A stretch of DNA of 64,000 bases from JAEUQQ01 sp963697285 (lineage in GTDB: Bacteria; Acidobacteriota; Vicinamibacteria; Vicinamibacterales; JAFNAJ01), in contig CAVONI010000001.1 in NCBI GenBank assembly GCA_963697285.1, positions 248,001 to 312,000 of the forward strand, in the 5' to 3' direction. Positions 26,991 through 34,584 of the stretch are shown here, piece after piece. The stretch's first letter is position 1. Every line of letters starts with the position of its first letter. A program made the translations under genes and the position numbers. Under the pieces are notes generated by a model. That model saw nothing but the letters and a program-made list of their open reading frames with translations, was not told the DNA's origin and ran no database searches.

Positions 26991-27553
26991 ACGAGGTCAT
27001 TCGCGCCGCGGCCGCGCTTCAGGCTGTCTGCGAGGCCGAGGGCTGGCGGTTCTGCTTCATCGGCGGCCTCGCGGTCCAGCGGTGGGGTGAACCGCGTGAG
27101 ACGGTCGACGTCGATCTCACGCTCCTGACCGGGTTCCACGATGAGGCGCGATTCGCCTCGACGTTGCTCGAACACTTCGAGCCGCGCATCGAAGACCCGG
27201 CAGGCTTTGCGCGAGTGCATCGCGTCCTGCTCCTCCGTGCGCCCTCGGGCGTCGGTCTCGACATCGCCTTCGGCGGACTGCCGTTCGAAGAAACCGCCGT
27301 GAACCGATCGAGCTTGTTCACGTTTCCTCCCGACATCCCGCTTCGCACCTGTACTGCCGAAGACCTCATCGTCCTCAAGGCATTTGCCGATCGACCCAAG
27401 GACTGGGTCGATGTGGAGGGCATCATCATCCGGCAATGGGGCCGCATCGACTGGCCCTACGTGCTGGCGCAACTGGTCCCGCTCGTGGAACTCAAGGACG
27501 CGCCCGAGATTCTGCAGCACCTCGATCAGCGACGGCGCGACCTCGCCCCGTAG
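26987..27553 (+). CDS. AbiEii-like nucleotidyltransferase
   Basis: 188 aa, GTG start overlapping the upstream stop. The nucleotidyltransferase signature is present: IGGLAVQRWG at ~25-34 and paired acidic residues D41/D43 in ETVDVDLTLL, with GVGLDIAFGGLPFEE supplying the possible third acidic residue. Relatives include AbiEii/MenT toxins, which add nucleotides to tRNA, and MNT-type antitoxin partners. The ordering (small protein first) fits a two-gene toxin-antitoxin-type unit, but there is no HEPN partner or AbiEi helix-turn-helix protein. Function inferred. Confidence 0.75.
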   Translation: MNEVIRAAAALQAVCEAEGWRFCFIGGLAVQRWGEPRETVDVDLTLLTGFHDEARFASTLLEHFEPRIEDPAGFARVHRVLLLRAPSGVGLDIAFGGLPFEETAVNRSSLFTFPPDIPLRTCTAEDLIVLKAFADRPKDWVDVEGIIIRQWGRIDWPYVLAQLVPLVELKDAPEILQHLDQRRRDLAP

Positions 27554-27654
27554 GGGTCACATCGTTCTACACGTATGAACTCCGGGCGACGCCGGTCCCC
27601 GGCGCGGCGTCTCGTCTACGACGGGCGAGGTTCCACTCCGTCCGCCTGCCAAGG

Positions 27655-29022
27655 CTAGGCGGTCGTCGCAGGATGCTGGCCCGACGTCGACAGGGCCCGA
27701 TACTCGCGCCCGATGCGGATGGCCAGGTACAGCCACGCGCACACGAGCAGCACGTTGATGAAGGCGAAGCCGCGCGGGTGCAGCGTGAAGACCGTCGTGC
27801 CCACGAACACGATCAACGCCGACAGCACGTCGCCCATGCGCACGAAGAACGAGTCGATGGCCTGCTTGGCGCTGTACTTCTGCTCGCGCGTGCAGGGCAG
27901 GAAGAGCATGTTGCGCACGGTGTTGTTCAGCGAGTAGTCGGTGGCGTTCTCGGCGACCTTCGACGCGAGCACGGCGTGCAGGAGCGGGATGAAGCTGATG
28001 ATGCCGTAGGCGGTCACCGAGACGATCGGCAGGATGACCACGCCCACCGGCACGCCGAGGTACTTGACCACGCGCGACACGACGAACAACTGCAGGAAGA
28101 GGCCGAGCGCGTTCACGTAGGTGAAGTAGGTCGAGTAGAACTCGCCGATCTCCCGCTGGACCGCGGCGCTGTCGCCGCCCACGTGCTCGACCGCGGCGTC
28201 CTTGACGATGCTGCCGAGGATGTACTCGCCGGTCGTGTTGACGGTGTTGAGCAGCAGCAGCATGAACGCCATCAGCAGCAGGTAGCGCGTCTTGAACACC
28301 ATCTGGAAGGCGTTCACGGGCGCCGGCGTTGCACTGGCCGCCGCCGCGACCGGGGTGGCGGCGACCGTCGGCCAGATGGCCGCCAGCCTGGCGTTGCGGC
28401 GATCGATGTGGTTGGTCAGCGCGACCTCGAGCGCGAGAAGCACGGCGCCCACGAGCATCAGTTCGTAGACGCCCAGCCGCTCGATGAACACGCCCGCGAA
28501 ACGCGAGCCGAACACGGCGCCGAGTGACGCGCCGAAGCCGACGATGGGGAACAGGCGTTCGCCCTGGTCCTTGGTGTAGATGTCGTTGGCGAACGACCAG
28601 AACTGCGCCACGATCATCAGGTTGAAGATGCCGATCCAGAGGAAGAAGACGATGCCGAGCGGGACGCCGGCCTGCCCGAGTGCGTAGAACACAATCAGGC
28701 AGGCGATGAAGAACGTCGTGACCGTGTTGATCACCCGCCGGCGGTCCATGCGCGCCACGAGCCGCCCGTAGTACGGCACGGCGAAGGCCAGCACGACGAC
28801 CTGCAGCGCCGACATGTACGTCTTGAGCTCGGCCGACCCCTGCCCGAGGATCAGGGCCTCGCGCACGGGCTTCAGCACGTAGTACGCCATCAGGATCAGG
28901 AAGATGTTCAGCGCGAGCAGCAGCGCGGTGATGGATTCACCGGGCCGGACGTCGGTGAAGATCTTGAGGACGTAGTAGAAGCGCGACGGGACGATCGGGG
29001 GCGGTGTCGGCGGCGTGTTCAT
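27655..29022 (-). CDS. NTP/NDP exchange transporter (ATP/ADP carrier family), copy 1
   Basis: 455 aa from ATG 29022, two bases after the stop of the symporter fusion. About 12 membrane helices with family motifs YYVLKPVREALIL, FLWIGIFNLMIVAQFWSFAND, YTKDQGERLFPIVGFGASLGA and REQKYSAKQAIDSFFVRMGD. Characterised members are the plastid and Chlamydia/Rickettsia ATP/ADP translocases. Free-living bacterial relatives are uncharacterised and may carry nucleotides or other solutes. Third gene of the ppk2 / symporter / carrier operon. A second copy lies at 52604-53971. Confidence 0.9.
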   Translation of the reverse strand: MNTPPTPPPIVPSRFYYVLKIFTDVRPGESITALLLALNIFLILMAYYVLKPVREALILGQGSAELKTYMSALQVVVLAFAVPYYGRLVARMDRRRVINTVTTFFIACLIVFYALGQAGVPLGIVFFLWIGIFNLMIVAQFWSFANDIYTKDQGERLFPIVGFGASLGAVFGSRFAGVFIERLGVYELMLVGAVLLALEVALTNHIDRRNARLAAIWPTVAATPVAAAASATPAPVNAFQMVFKTRYLLLMAFMLLLLNTVNTTGEYILGSIVKDAAVEHVGGDSAAVQREIGEFYSTYFTYVNALGLFLQLFVVSRVVKYLGVPVGVVILPIVSVTAYGIISFIPLLHAVLASKVAENATDYSLNNTVRNMLFLPCTREQKYSAKQAIDSFFVRMGDVLSALIVFVGTTVFTLHPRGFAFINVLLVCAWLYLAIRIGREYRALSTSGQHPATTA

Positions 29023-29024
29023 CG

Positions 29025-31166
29025 TCAGTCTATCCAGTGGAGGACGTCGCGGACGATCGACCACCGTGGCGCGTGCCTGGTGGCGCTCTTGCCGAGAATC
29101 CAGTGTGTGTTGAGGGCGTCGATCGTGCCGTCGCTCTGCTTCAGGCGGATCCAGGTGTTGACGAACGTCGCCCACTCCTCGTCGTGCCGTGCCAACGGCC
29201 ACGCCAGCGGGATCTTGACGATGCCCGGCTCGGGCACGACGACCGTCCATTGCGGATGCAGCAGCGTGAGCACCGAGCCACGCTCGCCGGGCATCATGAC
29301 CGCGTCGAGCCCGAGCCGGGCGTCGAGCGGGTCGACCTCGGGGGCCAGTTCCGAGAACGTCAACTGCGGAGCCCGATCGCGTAACTCGCGGATGTAGTAG
29401 GGCAGCGGCAGGACGCCGACGCGCAGGTCGTGGATCTCGCGGATCGACGCCCACGACTCGAAGCGCGCCCGCAGGTGGTCCTTGACGACGAACGAGAGGG
29501 TCGAGTCGAGATACGGTGCCGAGAAGCGTGCCGCGAGCATGCGTCGAGGCGTCACCGGGTGGCCGCCGATGATCAGGTCGCAGGCCCCGCTCGTCAGGAC
29601 GTCCACGGCCTCGGCCGAGGGGATGCTGACGAACTCGACGCCGACCCCCAGGTCTCTCGCGAGCAGGTGCGCGAGTTCGACATCGAGGCCGACGAGTTCG
29701 CCGGCGCCGTTGAGGAACGCGTACGGCATGCGCATGGGCACGAACGCCACGCGCAGCACGCCCCGCGCGCGAATCGTCGCGAGCACCGAGCCCGTCGCCG
29801 CCGTCGCATCGACCTCCGGCACGGCATCGACGACCTTCGACGGCTCATGGACGAGCAGCGACGACATGCCGTACACCACGCCCTCGCCCTTGAACTCGTG
29901 CGCCAGCACCGTGGCGAAGGTCAGTCGCAACCCGCCGAGCGTCGCGGCCGTGAGCAGCACGGTGACGAAGACGTACCGGCCGACGCGCGCGGCGTTGAAC
30001 CGCAGCGCGCCCGCGATCGCGGCGCTGCCGAGCAGCGCCACCGCCACCGTGTGGACGGCAGCGACGAGTGTGCCGACGCGGGAGTTGATGACGCCTGCCG
30101 CGAGGAACAACTGGAACGTGTCGGCCGGGATGCGGAACAGGTCGAGCAGGAACGGGATCGCCGCGTTGAGGCTGGCGAAGAACGTGAGGAACCCCGTGAA
30201 CGCCAACTGCGGATACTGCGGCAGCGTCACCGCCGCGTCGGCGAACCACCCGGCGAACAGGACGAAGCTGAGCGACAGCAGCTTCCCGGTGTGGGGGAAG
30301 TTGAACGAGGCCGGCACGATCACGTCGGGCAGGCTGGCCGTGTGGTGGTCGGTCATCCGGTGCCGCTCGAGCAGGCCGCGGCACGCCTCGATCAGGATCG
30401 GCAGGACCATGAACAGATCGGCCGCAATGAACGCCGTGATGAAGGCGTCGCGGAACGGACCGAACACCTCGCGGTAGCCGATGGGTGTCAGGGCAGCGAC
30501 GAGGCCTGGCAGGACCCACAGGGCCACGAGCATGGCGACCGCCACGTAGGTGATCAGGAAGACCTGCAGGCGCTCGACCTGCTCGATGTCGATGGTGCCG
30601 GCGGTCGAGGCCGCGATGGCGAACAGCCCGTAGGGCGTCAGCGTCACCACGTACCGGTTGGTCCTGGCGAGCGCCTGGCCGGCGACGTGGAGCGGGTCGA
30701 GCAGGACCTGCTTGCGCTCCATGCCGATCAGGGCGATGCCGAGCATCACCGAGAAGAGCACCACGGCCGGCACCACGTTGTTGGCCAGCGAGTGAAACGG
30801 GTTCGACGGGATGTAGAGATCGACGAAGTTGAAGGCCGCCGGCTGCGTGAGCAGCGAGGTGCTGAAGAACGAGGCGGTCTCGAGGGGCGGAAACGCGAGC
30901 GGGATCAGGAACGCGAACAGCAGCGCGATCAGCCACAGCCCGGCCAGCACCGCCCCGAGCTTGCGCCCCAGGGTCCTGGCCTCGTCGAAGCTGAGGCCGC
31001 CGAGACTCGAGATGATCGAGACCGTCACGTAGGGCAGGACGGTCATCTGCAACAGCTTCACGAAGCCGTCCGCAGCGATCTTCAGTGGCGCAACGGCCTC
31101 GCCGAGGAAGATCCCGAGGGCGATGCCCGACACCAGTCCGACGAGGATCTTGCGCGAGAACGTCAA
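29025..31166 (-). CDS. SDF-type dicarboxylate/amino-acid symporter fused to a periplasmic binding domain, copy 1
   Basis: 713 aa. Residues 1-~420 have the SDF (DAACS) membrane fold: VKLLQMTVLPYVTVSIISSL, NPFHSLANNVVPAVVLFSVML. After a short linker, residues ~462-713 form an SBP_bac_3 domain (IRARGVLRVAFVPMRMPYAF, ELVGLDVELAHLLARDLGVGV, ACDLIIGGHPVTP). Usual transport-site motifs are changed: the SSSAATLP hairpin corresponds to IAADLFMVLP (247-256) and NMDGT to FNFPHTGK (288-295). The binding domain probably delivers substrate directly to the symporter on the periplasmic side. Starts 4 bases after ppk2. Confidence 0.88.
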   Translation of the reverse strand: MTFSRKILVGLVSGIALGIFLGEAVAPLKIAADGFVKLLQMTVLPYVTVSIISSLGGLSFDEARTLGRKLGAVLAGLWLIALLFAFLIPLAFPPLETASFFSTSLLTQPAAFNFVDLYIPSNPFHSLANNVVPAVVLFSVMLGIALIGMERKQVLLDPLHVAGQALARTNRYVVTLTPYGLFAIAASTAGTIDIEQVERLQVFLITYVAVAMLVALWVLPGLVAALTPIGYREVFGPFRDAFITAFIAADLFMVLPILIEACRGLLERHRMTDHHTASLPDVIVPASFNFPHTGKLLSLSFVLFAGWFADAAVTLPQYPQLAFTGFLTFFASLNAAIPFLLDLFRIPADTFQLFLAAGVINSRVGTLVAAVHTVAVALLGSAAIAGALRFNAARVGRYVFVTVLLTAATLGGLRLTFATVLAHEFKGEGVVYGMSSLLVHEPSKVVDAVPEVDATAATGSVLATIRARGVLRVAFVPMRMPYAFLNGAGELVGLDVELAHLLARDLGVGVEFVSIPSAEAVDVLTSGACDLIIGGHPVTPRRMLAARFSAPYLDSTLSFVVKDHLRARFESWASIREIHDLRVGVLPLPYYIRELRDRAPQLTFSELAPEVDPLDARLGLDAVMMPGERGSVLTLLHPQWTVVVPEPGIVKIPLAWPLARHDEEWATFVNTWIRLKQSDGTIDALNTHWILGKSATRHAPRWSIVRDVLHWID

Positions 31167-31170
31167 GCGG

Positions 31171-32055
31171 TCAGTCCTTCTCGGCGTTCAGGATCCGCCG
31201 AACCTCCTGGAGTTCCTTCCTCTTCTCCTCGCTCACCTTCGGATAGGCGAGCTTGAGGTCCTCGATCGTCTGGTACGTGATCGCCGCGACCGCCAGCCGC
31301 GTGAACCACTTGTTGTCGGCCGGGACGATGTACCAGGGTGCGGCTTCCGTGCTGGTGTGCGTGAAGACGTCCTCGTACGCCTTCATGTAGTCCTTCCAGA
31401 AGGTGCGCTCCTTGGCGTCGTTGACCGAGAACTTCCAGTTCTTGTCTTCTTCGTCGATGCGAGCCAGGAACCGGCGCTTCTGCTCGGCCTTCGACACGTG
31501 GAGGAAGAACTTCAGGACGGTCATGCCATTGTCGACGAGGTAGCGCTCGAAGTTGTTGATTTCGCGGAATCGCCGCTTCCAGATGCCGTCGTCCTTCAGA
31601 TCCTCGGGCAGTTGTGATGCCGCCAGGATCTCCGGGTGCACGCGGCACACGAGCAGCTCTTCGTAGTACGACCGGTTGTGGATGCCGATCCGGCCGCGCT
31701 CGGGCAGGGCCTTCATCGAGCGCCACAGGTAGGTGTGGTCACGCTCTTCAGCCGATGGGGCCTTGAAGTTGTACACCTGGCACCCTTGCGGATTCACGCC
31801 CGACATCACGTGCCGGATCGTGCCATCCTTGCCGGCCGCGTCCATGGCCTGGAAGATCATCAGCACGGAGTGCGTGTCGTCCGCGTAGAGAATGCCCTGC
31901 TGCTTCGACAGTTGTTTCACGCCCTCGGCGAGGCGCGCCTCGGCCTTCTTCTCGCTCTGAATCGAGCCCGTCCATCCAGGGTCGTAGTCCTTCAGCGAGA
32001 TCTTCTTGCCTGGACGCGCAGCCAGCCGTTTCATCAGTTGCCGGATTGCCTTCAT
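31171..32055 (-). CDS. ppk2: Polyphosphate kinase 2 family protein, copy 1
   Basis: 294 aa. PPK2 proteins transfer phosphate between polyphosphate and nucleoside mono- or diphosphates. Walker A is MDAAGKDGT at 71-79; other family motifs are VMSGVNPQGCQVYNF, LPERGRIGIHNRSYYEELL and the lid region SKAEQKRRFLARIDE. Single-domain length (~270-300) fits class I-III short PPK2. First gene of a tight operon with the symporter-binding-protein fusion and the NTP/NDP carrier, linking polyphosphate-driven nucleotide phosphorylation to transport. The paralogue at 45026-46021 has Ser in place of the first Met of the loop. Confidence 0.93.
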   Translation of the reverse strand: MKAIRQLMKRLAARPGKKISLKDYDPGWTGSIQSEKKAEARLAEGVKQLSKQQGILYADDTHSVLMIFQAMDAAGKDGTIRHVMSGVNPQGCQVYNFKAPSAEERDHTYLWRSMKALPERGRIGIHNRSYYEELLVCRVHPEILAASQLPEDLKDDGIWKRRFREINNFERYLVDNGMTVLKFFLHVSKAEQKRRFLARIDEEDKNWKFSVNDAKERTFWKDYMKAYEDVFTHTSTEAAPWYIVPADNKWFTRLAVAAITYQTIEDLKLAYPKVSEEKRKELQEVRRILNAEKD

Positions 32056-32159
32056 TGTTGCCTCGAAGTGCGAAAAGCACCTGTATCACGACCGACACCC
32101 CGCGTCGTGAACCGGCCGTGCCCATGAACGCGCGGACTCATGGTCAGCGGGTGCCGCGC

Positions 32160-32654
32160 TCACGCGCGGCAATCGGCCGATGCGCCCGGGTTGCTGGCGT
32201 GTTCCTGGCTCTTGCGCAGGGCATCGCGCACCTGGCGCTCGGTCCAGCCGTCGTCGATCATGTTGCGCCGGTAGGTGCGCAGCCCCTCGGCGTCAGGGGC
32301 GCGGCCCAGGACGTCCTGGTAGGCGTTCCGGATGATGCGATCGACGTCGTACGAGTCACGGTCGCGCGTGGTGCGATCGCCGTGGCTCATGTGGTCGCGC
32401 CGGCTGCGGAGGTCGTCCGCGATGTCGTCTTCGTTCCAGTGATCTTCGTCCACGCGCACGCGGTAGCGGCGCAGCTCACTTGCGTCGGGTGCACGCCGCA
32501 GCGTGTCCTGGAACGCACGCTCGATCATGCGATCGACGCTGGACCCGCTGCGCTGGTACTGCGCAGTCTCGCCCATCGCTGCCACGCTGGCCTCTGCGGG
32601 TGACTGCGCGACTGCCGCAGACACCACGACCATGATCGCCAGAACCTTCCTCAT
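32160..32654 (-). CDS. Exported protein with two DUF4214-like repeats
   Basis: 164 aa from ATG 32654. Signal peptide (RKVLAIMVVVSAAVAQSPAEA). Two copies of a ~45-residue helical unit: VDRMIERAFQDTLRRAPD ... ELRRYRVRVDEDHWNEDDIAD and VDRIIRNAYQDVLGRAPD ... GLRTYRRNMIDDGWTERQVRD, matching the vLGRxPDxxGLxxY pattern of DUF4214. DUF4214 units are often found in surface or RTX-type proteins. Role unknown. Confidence 0.75.
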   Translation of the reverse strand: MRKVLAIMVVVSAAVAQSPAEASVAAMGETAQYQRSGSSVDRMIERAFQDTLRRAPDASELRRYRVRVDEDHWNEDDIADDLRSRRDHMSHGDRTTRDRDSYDVDRIIRNAYQDVLGRAPDAEGLRTYRRNMIDDGWTERQVRDALRKSQEHASNPGASADCRA

Positions 32655-32898
32655 CTTCACGTCTCTGCTCCTGCGGGTACGGGGACCAGGCTGAAAATAT
32701 CGGAGGGCGCCGCAGGCAGCTATCCGTTTCGTGCCACGGCGGCGATCCACGCGTCGCGAGGCGCCCGTGACAATGCAGGCACCCACACACGATTTCCGAG
32801 GGGCAACGACAACGACTACAACAACAGGCTGGTGTTGCTCGAAGGCGTCGTCAACGGCGTGTCTTGTCTGCCGCGGGGTGGTGCGGTGCAGGAGACAC

Positions 32899-33312
32899 TC
32901 ACCGAGGTGGCGGTCCGACCGTCAGGCGGTTGACCACCGACGTCACACCGTTCGTTTCGCTTGCGATCCGTTCGGCGCGCGTGCGTTCGGCGTCGGCCGC
33001 CACCCTCCCGGTCAACGTCACGACCGAGCCGTCTGTGGTGACGCTGATGTCGCTGGCCTTGACGAGATCGTCGAGCGCCATCTTGCCCTTGATGCGGGCG
33101 GTGATCGACGCTTCCGACAACTCGGCCCTCGCCCTGGCCCCCGCCGTGGCAGCTTGCTGCCGGGCCTCGGAGCCGAACTCGCTCGCCCGGCCCGCGTCAA
33201 CCGCTCCAGAGGATGGGAACACGTCGGTGATCGGCCTGCCCGACACGCCGGCCTGGTAGCCGAAGTAGTACCCGCCCACGGCAAAGATCACCACCAGGAC
33301 CAGTGTGCGCAT
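32899..33312 (-). CDS. BON-domain envelope protein
   Basis: 137 aa. N-terminal hydrophobic helix (TLVLVVIFAVGGYYFGYQ) that may be an anchor or uncleaved signal, then a coiled Ala-rich stretch and a BON domain at ~70-135 (ITARIKGKMALDDLVKASDI, VTLTGRVAADAERTRAE, VTSVVNRLTV). BON domains bind phospholipid membranes and occur in OsmY-like stress proteins. A small membrane-protein gene ends just upstream (33328) on the same strand, so the two are probably co-transcribed. Confidence 0.85.
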   Translation of the reverse strand: MRTLVLVVIFAVGGYYFGYQAGVSGRPITDVFPSSGAVDAGRASEFGSEARQQAATAGARARAELSEASITARIKGKMALDDLVKASDISVTTDGSVVTLTGRVAADAERTRAERIASETNGVTSVVNRLTVGPPPR

Positions 33313-33327
33313 GACGTCCTCCGATGC

Positions 33328-33573
33328 TTAGAAGATACGCCTGTCGGGGATGAAATCTCGACCGCGACTGATCTCGGCGAGGTTCTTGGCGCCGCCGACG
33401 AAGGGGACGAAGTCGAGCATCGTGTCGAGCGTCCCGCCCACGAGTCCCTTCCGCCGCACGGCCCGACCAATGGCCACCAGCGCGACGATCCCGCCAATCC
33501 AGGGGACGGCACGGATCAACCGCCGGGTCACCCGCCGTGTCGCGTATTGCCCGATCCGATGTGTGAAGGCCAT
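33328..33573 (-). CDS. Small membrane-associated protein
   Basis: 81 aa from ATG 33573. Positively charged N-terminus (RIGQYATRRVTRRLIRAV), a hydrophobic helix (WIGGIVALVAIGRAV) and a C-terminal segment GGTLDTMLDFVPFVGGAKNL with RGRDFIPDRRIF. I do not recognise a family. It lies directly upstream of the BON-domain gene with 15 bases between. Confidence 0.65.
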   Translation of the reverse strand: MAFTHRIGQYATRRVTRRLIRAVPWIGGIVALVAIGRAVRRKGLVGGTLDTMLDFVPFVGGAKNLAEISRGRDFIPDRRIF

Positions 33574-33893
33574 GCTCTCGCCGGTGCAAGCGGTGTTCCG
33601 GAATGGCAGTCGGGGGTTTCGTCTCCACTCCGATGGAGAAACCCCAACAGAGATGTTGCCCCGGGTCGGCATCCGTGCCGGACGACGCCCGTTGGGGTAC
33701 TCGGCTAACCCCAAGAAGCGCAATACAGTTGCGTCATCCGCGCGAGCTACGGTAGAAGTGGCGTAGCATGTGCAGTTGGGCCGTCGGTGTGCGGTCGTCG
33801 GCGCGCGGAGACGGCGAGGTCGTCCCGGGAGTTTCCGTGGACGGCATCGACGGAGGGACGCGCAGCGTTTTTTTAACGAACACGGAGGAGTAA
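33574..33893. other. Intergenic region rich in inverted repeats between divergent genes
   Basis: Three hairpins occur in a row: 33612-33646 (GGGGTTTC ... GAAACCCC with inner TCTCCA/TGGAGA), 33667-33680 (CGGCA-TCCG-TGCCG) and 33692-33714 (TTGGGGT ... ACCCCAA). A T7 run at about 33869-33875 precedes the ribosome site GGAGGAG of the gene at 33894. No gene seen. The clustered repeats could form a structured leader on either strand. Confidence 0.5.
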
Positions 33894-34442
33894 ATGAACC
33901 GGATCATCGGCACCATCATGGCGGCAGGGCTCGTGGTTCTCGCAGCCCAGCCTGCAGCGGCGCAGTCGAAGACCATCATGGGCGAGGCAAAGACCGAGAC
34001 GGCGACGATTGAAGCCATCGAGGTGTCCAGCCGCACGCTCACACTGAAGAAGGCAGACGGCACTTACGTGACCACCAAGGCGCCGGCCGAGATGAAGCGG
34101 TTCTCCGAGCTCAAGATCGGCGACAAGGTCACCGCGCGCTACTACGAGAACGTGGTAGTCCGCCTGAAGGCTCCCGGCGAGAAGGACGTGGACACGGGCG
34201 GATCGTCCGTCACGCGCGCCCCGGGCGCCATGGCCGCCACGCAGGCAGAACAGCGGACGATCACGGCGACGATCACCGCGATCGACCAGGCCATCCCGTC
34301 GATCACGTTCACCGGACCGAACGGATGGAAGTACTCCTCCAAGGTCCAGGACAAGGCCGCCCTTGCGAAGGTGAAGGTTGGCGACAAGGTCGACATCGTC
34401 TGGACCGAAGCGATACTGCTGGCGGCTGAAACGCCGAAGTAG
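33894..34442 (+). CDS. Exported protein with internal duplication
   Basis: 182 aa, GGAGGAG ribosome site. Signal peptide (RIIGTIMAAGLVVLAAQPAAA). Two similar halves: ATIEAIEVSSRTLTLKKADG ... FSELKIGDKVTARYYENVVV and ATITAIDQAIPSITFTGPNG ... LAKVKVGDKVDIVWTEAILL. Each looks like a small OB/SH3-type beta unit. Periplasmic; function unknown. A beta-barrel protein gene follows ~140 bases downstream. Confidence 0.75.
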   Translation: MNRIIGTIMAAGLVVLAAQPAAAQSKTIMGEAKTETATIEAIEVSSRTLTLKKADGTYVTTKAPAEMKRFSELKIGDKVTARYYENVVVRLKAPGEKDVDTGGSSVTRAPGAMAATQAEQRTITATITAIDQAIPSITFTGPNGWKYSSKVQDKAALAKVKVGDKVDIVWTEAILLAAETPK

Positions 34443-34584
34443 CCGCCCGAGAAGACGCCGGAGTCTCTCGACCACGCCCTGGCTGCCGAGAGACTGCCGG
34501 TTGAACGAGCAGCAGCAACCGGGAACGACGGCGGTTCGCACGAAGCGCCGTCGTTCCGACGATCGTGTGCGCCTGGAGTCCAAC

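Noticed and set aside
29430..31256. 608-codon open frame on the plus strand opposite the symporter fusion
   Set aside because: Arg/Glu/His-rich composition typical of antisense frames in GC-rich DNA; the minus-strand gene has clear family motifs and signal.
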